Notes under the pieces: model-generated
What the model was told of the DNA's origin: nothing
Seen by the model: only the letters and a program-made list of their open reading frames with translations
Database searches by the model: none
In this document: positions 1 through 13,900 of the stretch, piece after piece
How the letters are laid out: every line of letters starts with the position of its first letter
Numbering within the stretch: position 1 is the stretch's first letter
Translations under genes and position numbers: made by a program
Assembly: GCF_040115645.1 (NCBI RefSeq)
Contig: NC_089575.1
Location: forward strand, 682,001-746,000
Source: Euwallacea fornicatus
Lineage: Eukaryota > Arthropoda > Insecta > Coleoptera > Curculionidae
Direction: 5' to 3'
Length of the DNA: 64,000 nucleotides

Positions 1-215
1 GCAACTAGCAATTTTAGATTCAGGTGGGAGTAAGAGTAACACTTTCCTCCCTTGTAGAAATAACTATTACTTGTTTGTAACGCATAGAGAGGAAAACTTT
101 TACCCTCTATGAAATAAAAGTTTTTCCTCCCTAGGAGCAACGTTACTGTTTTCTTTCCCTCAACGGAAAAGAAAAGTTCTATTCTATTATAGAACAAAGT
201 CCCCAAGCAATCAAA

Positions 216-410
216 ATGGCAGAACAAACAAGCAAAGACAAACAACCAAGTTGGACCAAGCAAATGAGGAAAAACAAAAAGCAGATTCGTTGTGAGTATT
301 GCAATGGAAAAATTGCACAGGACCGGCTTCTTCAAGAGTATTTCGATTTGAGTCGTTTACCTGGTTTAGATTTCTTGCAAATTCCTCCCTCTTTAAAACA
401 AACTATTTAA
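216..410 (+). CDS. Small hypothetical ORF, 64 residues
   Basis: An open frame with a good translation-start context (CAAAATGG) encodes a lysine-rich N-terminus, then a single Cys-X2-Cys pair (RCEYCNGKI, residues about 25-33) and a short tail. I do not recognise it. One CxxC pair is not enough for a zinc site by itself, so it may be a fragment of a zinc-finger or transposon protein, or chance. It is convergent with the transporter gene, whose stop lies about 20 bases beyond this stop, so the 3' ends of the two would overlap in UTR. No TATA box or intron was recognised. Confidence is low. Confidence 0.25.
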   Translation: MAEQTSKDKQPSWTKQMRKNKKQIRCEYCNGKIAQDRLLQEYFDLSRLPGLDFLQIPPSLKQTI

Positions 411-430
411 AATGTACGTGAGTGACTTTT

Positions 431-1929
431 TCACTCCTTCACGCTTTCCCTGCGCAGAGCATTTATGCTGACAAAAATATCAGTCATCTTTCGCTTATGG
501 TTCGTTTGATCGTCCTCCTTAGCAAATTTACTACTCAAAGACTTAGACAGGCGACGCTTCAAGGTGTTATCATCTAATTTCTTAAACTTCATGCTACCGA
601 ACACGTTTTCCATGTTAGATTTGTGCTCTAACAACGGGGAACCGAGGGGGGCCTTTCGAGCACCAAAAGTTGATTTTGTGTCCGTGCGTTGCAATAAAGA
701 ATCATCAACACTTTTACTCTCCCGCAGGCCTTGGCGCATCGGTGGGACAGTTGGGGCACTTCTAGAAGGTGCTTCGGGAGCATTTCTAGTTTGATAAAAC
801 ACTTTCAACTTTTCCCTCGCATCGGTGTGATCTATCTTATCTTCAATCACGTTCTCGTTACGTTCCGATGTTTTTGGCTTCACGAACACGTGATCTTTAG
901 TAAGAGGAACGTAAATACTCGGTCGATTGGGCGTGTTCTTCAATCGGTTATCCAGAAGATCGACGAAATACTTGTACTCCTGCGAACCGACTCTCAAGTT
1001 CGTGTCAGAAGCGGTGTTACTGTCTGTAGGCTGGACATCTTTGATCTGCTGTTCTACATGACGAAGTGTCACACTTTTCAGATTTGAAGCAGTCGGCATT
1101 GCAGATTTTTCTACAGATTGCGCAGCACTTTCAGATTCGTTTGCGAGTTGCAACAGAGGAGGTGGAGGGGGTATGTGTTTTTTTGATTCGATGCTAGCGT
1201 CTGATACATTCTCTTTTGCGCCATACCTGACAACCTGTGAGGCTTGTTTAGGAAAATTAGTGTTTGTACTGGAAAAACTATCCTGTTCTGATTTTATTTC
1301 GACCCCACCTACGCCTGCTGAACCCTTATTGTCAGGTCTTTTCAAAGAGTTGTTGGGTCCATTCATAAAACTTTCAGCTCCGCCTTGTAAATAATCATGG
1401 TTTTTCTGAGAATTACCGGAACCGATAAATCCATCCGGGGGGAGAGGAGTATCGCGGGCAACAATAGGAAAGGAAATCGTTTTGGGATCAGCGACGGGGG
1501 TACTAACATCAGCACGATGCACATCAGCGATTACATCTTCGGAATTAGACGCCACAGCAGATACATTAGACAAAGTACCAGCGGACAACTTTCTTTCGTT
1601 TAAAATTTCAGCATTTAAAACGTCATCTAGTTGCCCTATTGCGACCTCTTTATCCAAGACTTCGTCCAACTCAGCCAGAACCTCGTGCTCGTGCTGACTC
1701 TCCGTTTGCTCATAAATGGTAGGAGGAGGAGGGGCGGGCAATTTTTTCTTGGTACTGTATTGCTTAGGGCTGGACCCATTGGTTTCGACGAGAATGAAAG
1801 CAGGGTTAGAAAGACCATTGGAAGCTTTCGCGTGACCGTTGGTCAAGTTGGAAGTATAGTTATCGCCGTTTTGTTGTTTTATGGGTATCAATTTTGGTTG
1901 ACACGAACCAATATAATACATCGGGAGAC
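431..1929 (-). CDS. CAT: CAT exon 14: end of last TM plus long cytoplasmic tail
   Basis: A single 1499-nt exon with acceptor TTCTTAG. After GLPMYYIGS it encodes about 490 residues with no hydrophobic segment. The tail is rich in Ser, Asp, Glu, Lys and Asn and has proline runs: LPAPPPPT near its start and HIPPPPPLLQL in the middle, the kind of sequence bound by SH3, WW or EVH1 domains. The C-terminal 60 residues are strongly basic (KRRLSKSLSSKF, NHKRKMTDIF) and end INALRRESVKE. No catalytic domain was recognised. A CAT tail is usually tens of residues, so this extension is exceptional. The open frame, splice phase and long uninterrupted coding argue that it is real. Confidence 0.88.
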
Positions 1930-4900
1930 CTAAGAATTAGGTCAATTATATTGGGGATTTAAGAAAATCGCTCAAATTATCAATAATATGCAATATAAAA
2001 AGTTAAAATTACGTAAACTAACGGGCAGTTTCAGAGAATCATACATTTTAGAGCATGTTTTACTTACCCACAGCCATCCAAACGGCAAATCTCACCCATG
2101 TCTTAAAATCCAACATCAACATCAAGTAGATATTTACCAAAATACTAAGGGCTGGAATGAGAGGCACTAGGGGAACCTGAATCGAAAGTATTGTATGAAA
2201 TATTAATTTCTTATTTAAAATGTGATATAACGTAGGAAAATAAATTGGTTCGGTTACAGTAAGCAAAACAGTGCGAGGCCAAAAGTTAATGGGTGATTAC
2301 TGAAGAGGTTAAAGCTAAAAGTTAAAAGCGTTTCTCGTCATACATAGCTGAAGAATCGCTCAGAATTCCTTTAAACTTCAATAGCCTTATCGACATGAAT
2401 ATTTTTGGCACCTCCCTGTTGGTGATTTAACAAAGGTTTACATGAATTAGAACATTTTATGAGTTAAGGGGCCGGATATTCCAAAAGTGATTTAGAATAC
2501 ACTCAATGCCCATCTTTGTCTCTGGGGATCTCGTGCCATTTCTGCTATCAAATCAGACAAATTAGCCCAAAAAACACGATACACACGTGAACAACACGGA
2601 TTAACTGTTAAGTACCATCTTTATGCCTGAATTCCTGTTTTTACGTTGGTTGGCCCAGCAAATCCTGAATTATTGTTGGACTTTTTAAATTGAGGACTGA
2701 ACAGTATATCCAGATAAAATATTTCTCATTGATAGGTTTTGTAGCGTTTGATCGCAAGTTATTGTTTTTCTATGTTAGGGCCTAATTAGAGTTTATTAGT
2801 TGCCGAACCCAGCGAGGTTCCCTTTAGTTGGAAGAAACACGTGTTTAATCGCGTAGGAATTATAAATTGTAATGCAATTTCTACAGATATAATAGAACAG
2901 ATTTGAAGCCTGAATGTCGGAATAATTATTAAACTTTTACAAAGATCATAATACAATTTACGAGAGAAACGTGGTTAAACAACCATGTGCTCGGCGCGAG
3001 CGAACAACGTTTATAATGTATAATGTATAGTGGGTTGCCTTCATTATCTGAAGGCAATTTGTGATGTATCTGACTAGGTTTATGCCGTGCAATTAAGTTC
3101 TGGTCGAACAATCATAAATTTTAAGAATAAATTTTAGGGAGTTATTTTGAATAAGAAAATTTTCATTGGCGTATTCCGAGTGCTCGCAAAGCGAGGAAAT
3201 TATTTTGGCGCGTTTTTCTACTTTTTTTTTAACAAAAATATATTTTTTTTGCAAGGGTCCCACAATGAAAGTCTCCAAAAAGTTTCATACGAAGGTTCCC
3301 CGGCGGTTTTCAACACGCTGACTGCACCAGCCAAATCAAATCACATAGAGTACGAGTCTGTCAGAATTGGCAGAATAAGGGGAAGTTCAGAACCGCGTAT
3401 TATGCCTATTTTGGAGTATGTCAATTTTAGAAACAGTAGGGTGTAGCGAGAAAATAAACGCGGAACTAATTTTTTATCGCTCAAAAACTTGCATCTGTTA
3501 AGATTTTCGAAATTCCAACGTTGAGCACCAAATTTGAACCAGGTTTAACATTATTTAAAAAAATAATAATATAACGGAATATATTGAAACTGGATCATAT
3601 CTTACTATTTGTTCCTTACGATAAAAAAAAAACTTACCTTAAAGGAGAGTTCTTTTCGTGATTTTGGCTGCGTCATTAACGACAATAGGATAATTAGGGT
3701 CAAGCTGACCACGACTGAAATTATAACCACTGCCCAGACATCTCCATTGGAAATGTGAGATCCCATGTATATCACACAAAGGCCGATTGCAACACAAAAA
3801 ACACCTGCAAAAATACACAATTTATTATAAAGTAATTTTTATATGCATATTTTGTTGAGTTATCAAAGAAATCTAATATTGTAGTTTAAATTTCATTTGA
3901 ACAGAAGTTCATGTTTGGAACGTTCAGAATTGACGTAGAAGTAATTAAAGAATCAAATAAATAATAACATTACAGGAAGGAAATTTTTATGCAAATCTGC
4001 TTCATGGATATTCCACAGGTTACAACTGATTATTACAGATAGAAAATGCACTTGAGCATAAATAATCACAAAACAAAGCAGATTATTGACACAATTAACT
4101 AAAAAATTAAATTTAGCAATAAATGCGGTTGGTCAACATAAACGAAATGCATAAAAACTTACTAATTTTTCAATACTGCCTGCCTGACAGTATGAATTAC
4201 TATTACGTACTTGTGCGTAGCACGCAATACGTAGTAGTTACTCAGAAATATATAATATTATGGTAAACATTCTGAATTTAAATTTAATGTTTGTGGAAAA
4301 GTTAAAAAAATACATAATTTCATTTCATTCAGATTTTATATAATTAAAATCGCAACAAAAATATTAAATTAAATATTTTTTATCTTGTGGATCGTAGTCA
4401 ATCCACATTTCAAGCAGACGTGATGAATCATTAATTAGGTATTAATTCAATTTGTTAGAGAATCAACACGAAAACAGGATAGATAACGTCTCAGGAGTGA
4501 TTAGACGTACTTACAGTATAATAACACATCCACAGCAACAATATTTTCTGTTATTCTATTTGGTTGCTTGATGCTACAATTAATAACATTTTTCAATGAA
4601 CGAGCAAAGCCGACAGAATCGCTTGTCAGTAATTCTTCTTGGTCGCTCGTCGTCGGTCCGTCAAAATTTTGCCTGATACTGTCATCATTGTACCTGCGGA
4701 AGATGTTAAAGATACCACATTAATGTTTATAATAAAAGGCAAAACATGGTATATTCCAAATTTCAAACAACCTTAATTATGTTTAACGTGATAATTAACA
4801 ATAAAACAAGACTCCACAGACACAACTTAATAAATATACATGTATATATACACAAACTGAACAAAAACATACCAACACAGGAATGTGGAAAGTACAGAAC

Positions 4901-7900
4901 AGCCCAACGAAAGGTGTTATATTTTTTTTTTAATTAGAGGATATTACGAAAACACTTGAAAAACAAGTTTTTTAAATTGGGCTATATACAGTGTGTTCCC
5001 TAAATTTTATGTAAAAATTTAGGGGGCCATTCTCTGAGTAATTTTAAGTTTTTTTTTGTCTTTTGACACTTTTAGGAAAATTTTTTTGCTCCCTAGATAC
5101 AAGGTGATAAATATTTTCATTAAATTTATTAAAAGCTGCAATAATTGTTCATAATAACTACTGCCAGCTTGGTTGCATGCTTCTAATCTTCTCCTCATTG
5201 ACAGCCGAACTCCTTCAAAAATACTAGAACTGTTTTTTATTGAATTGCACCCACCAATTATGCGATTTCTCAAATCTTCCAAGTCTCCCACTGGATTAGT
5301 ATAAACCGATGATTTTAAATGACCCATAAGAAATAGTCCAAGGGGTTCAAATCTGGGGATTTAGCTGGCTATAAGTGAAGTCCACGATGACCAATCCAGT
5401 GATCTCCATATGTTTCCATCAAAAAATTCGCCAGTAATCCCACTAAAATGCACTTGTGCTCCATCGTGCATAAACCACATTGCATTTTTGGTTGCCAAAG
5501 GAATTACGAAGCGATTGTTCCAAAAAGTTACGATAAACTGCACCTGCAGGTCTTTCTGTTAGAAATATTGGTCCAATTAGCTAATTGCCCACAATTCCGA
5601 CTCAAACGTTTAACGAAAATTGGTGTTGAAAATTCATTTCTAATACTTCATATGGGTTTTCTTAGGCCCATGCATCATTATTATGAAATTTTGTTAGTGC
5701 ATTTCTCGAGAAATTTGTTTCATGGATAAAAAGAATCAACGACAGTAGCTGCGGAATTTGCACCAATATGTGCAAAAGCCATTGACAAAATGCGATCCTC
5801 AAGGGAAAATCCGTAAGAACCTGAATCCGTTGTGGGTGGTACGGATACAACAAATTGTCCCTTAAAACTTTGCACACCGTCTTATTAATAACATCGAAAG
5901 CCCTTCTAATTTTTATAGTAGAAGTATCTGGATTTTCCTCTGTTTTGTTTAGCACATTTGCTTCCAATTCTGCCATTCTCACTGCCACTGGTTTTTCTGG
6001 TCCTCCACTTCCTCTTGATGTACCTGTTTGCCGAAGACGTAGATGAATTCTTTCTATCATTTTTCGATTGGAAGCGTTATGATTTGGAAATCCTTCTGTG
6101 TAAAATTGTCTGAATCGTTAAGAATTTCCATTGGCAAGTTCATTCATAAAATGCATGTCAGTCATCTCAGCATTCCTATAGGTATTCATGATAAAAAAAA
6201 ATTTTAAGTGAGAAATTTGGAAACGTATTCAAATTAAATGGCGTTCAACGTCTTTACTAATGTTGTTTTTGGGATTCACACTATTTTTACACACATTTCT
6301 ACGCTTATTTTAACAATTTTAATAAAAAATAAAAAATTTAGTCAATAAATATTTATGGCCTTTAACTAGGAAACAAAACATTTTTCCTAAAATCGTCAAA
6401 GGATAATAAATTTTTAAAGTTACCCAGAGAACAGCCTCCTAAATTTGTGCCTAACACTTAGGAGACATCCTGTAAAAACAGCGTTTAAATTTTCGGCAAC
6501 TTTCTTATTTTAAATAGAATACCCCGCCCACATAGAATTCAACTTTATCAATTCTAGCCAAAATTCTAAAAATATTTCACGTAGCACAAACCGATTTTAA
6601 ACTGTTTTCGAAATGCCAATATTTCCAAAAAAATAACAGAAGGAAGTGAATTAGATAAAATATTTCTTAATTTTTGAGTAGAATCCTAAAGTTTAATAAA
6701 ATATAAGCAACCTATTTCATTTAAAATGAGAAGGTTGTTACTTACCCACATAAATTTAAACATTTCATGTATATAAAATAATTTAAAAAAATTGAAACCC
6801 AACAATCTTTATTTTTGTATTTTTCCCAGTTTTCCAGCGAAGGTCTAGAAACGTGGTCTCGCTTTATGGACCACCCTGTGCTGAGACATAATTTTCATGA
6901 GGGAATAAAACTAATTTTTACATTTCAATTGTCTTTTTCAAGTAGGTGCTCGTTTGTTATTCTTGAAATATATACAGTTAAGCAATCTTTGAATGGGGAA
7001 AAAACTGCTTTTTATCGAAGTAATTTAGGAAATCTTTACAATGTGACAAAATTTTTTTATCGATTTTCGAAAAATTTGAGAAAACTTAACAATTGCGACA
7101 CTCTTGAATCTGTTCCATTTCGTAAACCATTTAAGATCGGTTATTTGGTTTTCAATCTCAGAAGTCACATACATTTTTCCTAGAACTAGATCGAAAATAT
7201 TGTCTCTTTTCAGGTTAAAATTTTCCACACACGAGATAACAATTTTCTCGACGTTTTTACTCAAATACTTCGGCATATTTTCATTATGTAACGTGTCCCA
7301 AGTTAATTGTACTTTCTTAAGTTTTCTTTAACCATCCGCCAAAAACTAAACCCCATTAACGAAACTTTGGTCTTTGTTCATTTTTTAAGCTACATGCAGA
7401 TCTATCTAATATCAAGGGAAAAGGATACAAATGCTTATGCCATTCGTAATCGTTGTCTACCTAGCCATATTTAAGTAACTAAATTAACTTGGAAATTATC
7501 TATCATCCGCTACACTTAAATGTGCAAATAAATACTACTTAAAGACTTTAATGTAAGTTACTTACTTTTCGTCAACACTACTCTCACTACTAACACTTTC
7601 AGTGTCTGAAGATGTTGTTTTGATAGGTGTATACACTTTTTTCACCTCTTCCTTGTATCTGAGGGAAAACAAGGTTATAGGTTAAAGCTAAGCGGCTACA
7701 TGTCGATGAACAAAAGGCTACAAGCTACAAAAACAATGCATCATAGGGTCCCATGTAGTACTTACATAAAACACCACAGTTACAACATAATTTTATCTAC
7801 GTTCCAGTAAAAACTACTAAGGAATTAGTGAAATCAATGCTAAAATCAGCAAAATCTAGATAGGTAGGCACTTTTTGCGTAATTCTAGATAAATAGGAAG

Positions 7901-10900
7901 ACAATTCATAGAGAAGACTTGAACATGAACCTTATGTGCCACCTTTCATGGCACGTTAGTTCTGTCATGACAGGGAAGAACAATTTCGGCTCGCCAAAAA
8001 TAGTCAAGAAAATGTGCAACCCAGCAAACGAAAATTTTTCTTAAAACATAAATTACTGAAAAACAATGGCATGTAATTTTTTTGATGTGAAACTGATAAG
8101 AAACTGAAATTTGAAAGAGCAGAACGGTCAAGAGCAAAACAAGAAAGTCGATGGCGAATGGCCATTTTGACATTCGTTCTATTATACTCTTGAGTTGTGT
8201 GGTTTCTTCTAAACAAAATAATTCGTATTCCCGTTTTGTGAACAAGAAATTCGAGCTTGTTTTAAATATAAAAATTAAGTATTTTCACTAAAATTTAATT
8301 TAATGCTAGGAACGCACCAAACCCAGAAATGTAGAAATATCCACCAATAGACTCTAAATCTAATGTGAAATTTCTACGACTTCAAAACAGCTTACAGGCG
8401 ACTTAACCACTGCACTATTGAACATATTAAAATACAGGGTGAATCGGGAGGATCGTGCCAAACTTCAGGAGCGTGTTGTACATGAAAAATAAATGTAAAA
8501 AAACTCAAATGTTGTTATCCGATATTCGTTTGTTTACAAGTTATAGCGTAAATAAAATTAAAACATAAAATTTTAAAAATTTATAAATTTCATAAGAAAT
8601 TCCATAAATTAATACGTTGGATTGGTCGTGGTGGCCCTATTAGTTGGCCTCCAAGGTGTCCAGACCTCACACCACTAGACTATTATTTGTGGGGTCGGTT
8701 TAAAACTGAAGTGTACAGAGTAAAAGTGGACACTCAAGATGCACTAATTCAACGCATTAGAAATGCTGCAGCTGCTGTTGAAGAAAGACATGAAACAATC
8801 AGGAGCGCAACGAATGTTCTTCATAGACGAAGCCGAAAATGCTGAGAAGCTAATGGCAATATTGTTGAACATTTACTATGATATCCAAACGTTAATTTAT
8901 GGAATTTCTTATGAAATTTATACATTTTTTGAATTTTATGTTTTAATTTTATTTACGCTATAACTTGTAAACAAACGAAAATCGGATAACAACATTTGAT
9001 TTTTTTTACATTTATTTTTCATGTACAACACGCCCCTGAAGTTTGGCACGATCCTCCCGACTCACCCTGTATATGGTTTCTAGTTTGGATTTTTACATGT
9101 GCATCATCCATACGAATCGTATGCACCAAATCGATTCAAAGTCAACATAAAATATGCCCAGTGGAGTCTCGTAAATTTTATATTTTTAGATTAAAATTTA
9201 AAAAAAGCTGTCACAAAAACGGGTAAATAATGAGCGGATAAAGAACGATTAATTCACGAACTAAACACCAGAAAAATAAAAATAAAATCAAGAACACTCT
9301 TCATAGTTGTACGGAATACAATGAAATCATTAACATACAGTGTGTTCTCTTCAAAACTTACCACCCCCAATATCGTAAAAACCGAAATACATATGAAAGT
9401 GCTGAGTAAGGTATTCTTTCAGGTTGCGAGAGGGAACACTACTGACATCTGCGTAAATCGAATTGTCACCCCATACAATGTGACTTGAAAATTTGAAATA
9501 TCGCTCCCCACCGAGTTACACCTCATATTAAAGGTAATTAAAAGTACAAAATTTCGGTGCATTAAGAAACTTAGTTTATCAGAGAATTTTCAAAAAAGTA
9601 AGGAGAAATGAATGAAAAGTTAATTTAACGTTATTTACCAATAGAGGTAAAAACATCAACTTAGCAGTAGCAACTGTGCATGAATAACGACTTGTAATTG
9701 CGTTATAATTAAATCACTACATGTTTAAAATGATTTCTATTTTGTGCTAAATACAATCTACTTTCGAGTTCCTACAAGACTGCGATTATTTGATTTTTTA
9801 GTTCATCAATATCTTCAGGATCTAATTTATAAACAACTGATTTAAGATGATTCCAAAGGAAAAAATCAAGAGGTGTTAAATCAGGAGATCTTGGAGGCCA
9901 GTCAATTACCCGTTTTTTGCCAATTTACCTACCTGATAATTGACCATCAAGCCACTTTCGTACTGGCATGACATAACGTGGAGGTGCCACGTCTTGTTTA
10001 AAGTGCAAAACATTTTCGTTCAGAAGATAATCAATTGCCTCTTATAACATATTTATTTTACTGCACTATCAGGGTTAGCATCGATGCATAATGGTCCAAT
10101 TGCAGCATTTCCCATTATGTACAGGGTGTTAGGGAAGTAACTTTCGTAAATTTAACCAACACTTAAGAACATAATTTAAACAAAAAGATTCTTATAATTA
10201 GGGTCGAAAACTTGATAGTTTTTATTAGAAAAAAGGGTTAAATTTGGCAACCGAAAAACTAGATTAAACGGTAAAATTTGAACAAATGTGTCAAAACGTG
10301 TTTGACAAGTATTGACTGTTTCACGTATAACAAAAAAAACTTTAATTAATTAGCAATGACATTGCCAAAAGCAATTTAAAATCTAATTAATAGCTAAGAT
10401 TTCACTGAAATCTAACTCGACTACGCTGCTTTACCGTTTGTAGGTATTTATTCTGATAAATTTGTTACATTTCCGATGGACCCAACTTTGTCAGTGCATT
10501 CATTGGCCTTTAACTTAATAGTTCGTGAATTAACTTCGATATAAAATAAACAAAAATGTATTATCTCCGTGAGTATTACGATATGATTGTGATTTATGGA
10601 GAGGCGTCACAAAATTCTGAAGAGGCCAGGCGAATTTACGAGAATCATTATCCAGAAAGACAGCTTCCAGCCCGACAAACATTTGTCCAATGTGCCCAAA
10701 GACTTCTGGATACAGGTAGCATAATCCCTAAATATCAAAGACGAGGTCAAGCGCGAGAAGTCGGTCCAGAAATTGAAGAAGAAATTTTAAATCTTATCGA
10801 AGAGGATTCAACAAGAAGTACAAGGAATATTGCCCATCAAGTAGGTGTTTCCCACTGGACTGTACCTACAACGCTAAAAGAAAAATTGCTCTACCCGTAT

Positions 10901-13900
10901 CATGTACAAAGAGTTCAAGCTCTTTTACTAGCTGATTTTGCGCCGAGACAACAATTTTGTGAACATTTTCTTGAACAACAACAAGAAAATCCAAATTTCC
11001 TGCCTGCTATTTTATCGACAGACGAAGCTTGTTTTACATGGAATGGAATTTGGAATTTTTACAATTTTCATAATTGGGTGGAAGAAAATCCCCACGCAAT
11101 AACCTAAAAAAACTTCCAACAGGAATTTTCAATTAATTTGTGGGTTGGGATAATGGAAAATCAGCTTATAAGGCCATTTGTTTTACCTCAAAAATTAAAT
11201 GGACAACACTATTTAAATTTTTTAACCAATAATTTGCCAAATTTATTAGAAAATGTGCCTCTTCAATTGCGTGCGATTATGTGGTATTTACATGATGGAC
11301 CTCCAGCACACATAAGCCGTCCAGTTGTCGAGCGCTTAAATAAGAACTATGGAAACAGTTGAATAGGAAGAAATTGTCCCAATCGTTGGCCTGCCAGATC
11401 TCCGGATCTTAATCCTCTAGATTTTTTCTTTTGGGGTTTTATGAAAAATTTGATTTGCGCTGCCGAAATAAGGGATGAAAATCATTTGCGACGACGCATT
11501 TTCGATGCTGCCGATCATATCAGGAATATTTCAGGGATTTTTCAAAGTGTACGGGAAAATTGGCTAAAACGGTGTCAAGTTTGTATATATTCAAATGGTG
11601 GACATTTTGAACACTTAATTTAAAAACCCAATAATAATGAAGTTATGAAGTGAATGTGGTGAAAAGGTACTAGCGTGATGCTACTACATATGCACATACA
11701 TAGGTAGGTACTTGTTGGATTTGTTAAATTACAAATCTATGTACAAAACTAAAATCTAAATAGTAATAGATCAATAATAATTTCCGCATTGTTGACTCAT
11801 ATTGTGTACGCATCGAGCTGATTCAGGTGTGTATAAAAAGGGAAATATTTCTTGTAATCTTTCGTGATGCTCGTACCGCAGTAGTGTTTGTGCCGTTTAT
11901 AGGCAAAGTCGGTTAGTGCATTCTTGTTTTGTTAATCCCAATTTCCTCTAAATATCCTCGTAATTTCCAACAGTACTATTAACAATTGACAATAATAACT
12001 AAGGGAAGTAGTTTCATCTAACTAATGAAGAATTATTTGAAGTATTTTTAATTAGTCCCTTAGTACTTTAACAAAATACCTATGTAAATACATAGCCAGG
12101 GAACAGAAAGAGAAAAGTCGTGCGTAAACACATAGTTTTTGTCGCTGTTTGGTATCAAAATAAACAAACACACGATTTTAGAGGTACAGTTACGTTTAGG
12201 ACTTAATGTAAGTTCAAAAAAAATTTTTTTAATATATTTATTTTATTTGCAAAAGACGTGTTGACACTTAATACTGTATAAGGATTGATACACGGGAAGA
12301 TACTTGAAGACTACTTGCTATCTTAAGTGACACAATTATTTATATAAAAAATAGTGCTAAGTCTGCACAACACGTATGGCTCGTGTTATTACATAGGCAC
12401 GGGTGGCGCGTGTTGTGCTTCTGAATAATGGGCCTTCTATAAGGTGGTCATATAACTGTACGATGTGACGTTGCTAATTTCGAAGAGAATAACATAATTT
12501 CCGATCTGTTTTCCCGGGAAATGGTTGGGTTTAGGACACCTGTTGTACGGATTTTTTTTGTCTAAAATTATGTTCTCTATAGTTGATTAAATTTACGAAC
12601 GTTATTGCACTAACACCCTGTATATATAATAATGGGAGATATATTTAAATAATATATAATATAATCCATACATTAACTTTTCAAGGGGACTGGGTATTGC
12701 GTTCCTGAAAAACATGATGATTCTTGTTGCACCAATAACGGTAATAATGCTTGTTAACACAACCACTTGAATAAAATATGGACTCACCGCAAAAATTTAT
12801 ATTTTTCAACAAGATTTGGAATAATGGTATTTAGTGCTGCTATGCTTTCACAAAATTCAATTCTGAGATCGGGATTATACTCAACCAGTGCCTGATGAAT
12901 TTGTATTTTGTACGAATGGCATTTACATATATTTGTCACTTTTGCAATAGAACCGATTGAAATTCCTATTTGTCGAGACACTTTTCTAATTGATGTAGTT
13001 GGTTCAGTCACAAATTGCCACAACACTGCAATTGTGGCAACCTCATTCAACAATTTAGTTTGATTCCGTTTTAATTTTTTCTAAAAGTTGCTTCTCGTGG
13101 ACTTGACAAATATTTTTTAAAGATATTTCTCGATGAAAATCCTAGCAGTCTGTTGAGGGGATATTGGTCATTTGCACCATACATTAAAACAATTTCTACT
13201 TTTTTACAGAATACACCATGTTAATCGAGTTGCTAATTTCACACTATCAAACACCATTTAACAAATACTAAATAGCGAAATATGTGTAAAATGAGTTTCT
13301 GTCCTAAATGATGAATGGAATGTGTCCCATATGATGAAAAATAATTAATTACTTACTTCATCAACAGAAAAAAATAGTAAAAAATCTGAGAAGTTCGAAA
13401 ATTTATTGCGTGTATTTGAAATCGTGGTATCAGTTTTTCCTTGATTTTCCGAAAACGCTTTGGCAAATTGAATTTCTTAATGCACAGATATTTTCTACTT
13501 TCAATTACTTTTAATATAAGGTGCAACTCGCTGGGAGGTGCCATTTAAAACTGTCAAGTGGTGGAAGCAGGGTGACAAGAAATGACTATTAGGTTTAAAC
13601 AGATGTCAAGCGTTCCCCTCGCAAGCTGAATGGCCACCCTAGTCAGAACTTTTATACGTATTTCCATTTTTACGACATTTGGAAAGGTAAATTTTCAAAT
13701 GAACACACCGTATATTGTCATACATTCGATCATGCTCCAATTGTAACAAATAACCAACTCAAAGAGATACATTCATTTCACCGTCTTTATTTAACCCGTA
13801 TACACTCCCATTATCGATGATGACCCATCAGTTTACTCTGTAAAATACAATCATATTATATCTCTGTTTTTGTTATTTGAATACTACATTTCCACATATA

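Larger units (their letters stand above)
9336..13712 (-). mobile_element. Long-TIR mariner-like element split by a nested insertion
   Basis: Ends are TACAGTGTGTTCTCTTC and, reversed on the right, TACGGTGTGTTCATTTG. The inverted repeats remain alignable over about 270 bp (shared blocks: GAAATAC, TGACATCTG, TTGTCACCC, GTGCATTAAGAAA). Transposase remains are on the minus strand. The N-terminal helix-turn-helix part lies at 13053-12784 (RKVSRQIGISIGSIAKV). The C-terminal catalytic part lies at 10110-9770 (FKQDVAPPRY ... WPPRSPDLTPLDFFLW). The two halves are separated by the 10120-12622 insertion. The catalytic D-V motif (normally D-G) and internal stops show decay. It is in CAT intron 9. Confidence 0.87.

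Noticed and set aside
564..1933. Several plus-strand frames of 60-118 codons opposite CAT exon 14
   Set aside because: They are antisense shadows of the long coding exon.
2060..2266. 68-codon frame as an independent gene
   Set aside because: Its conserved part is CAT exon 13; the N-terminal part is intron.
3147..3446. 99-codon plus-strand frame in CAT intron 12
   Set aside because: The first third is translation of T-rich intron sequence. The rest has balanced composition but no recognisable domain and no acceptor-donor pair giving a joined gene.
7946..8245. 99-codon frame on the minus strand in CAT intron 9
   Set aside because: Composition is biased, no motif or splice context; not required by the CAT reading.
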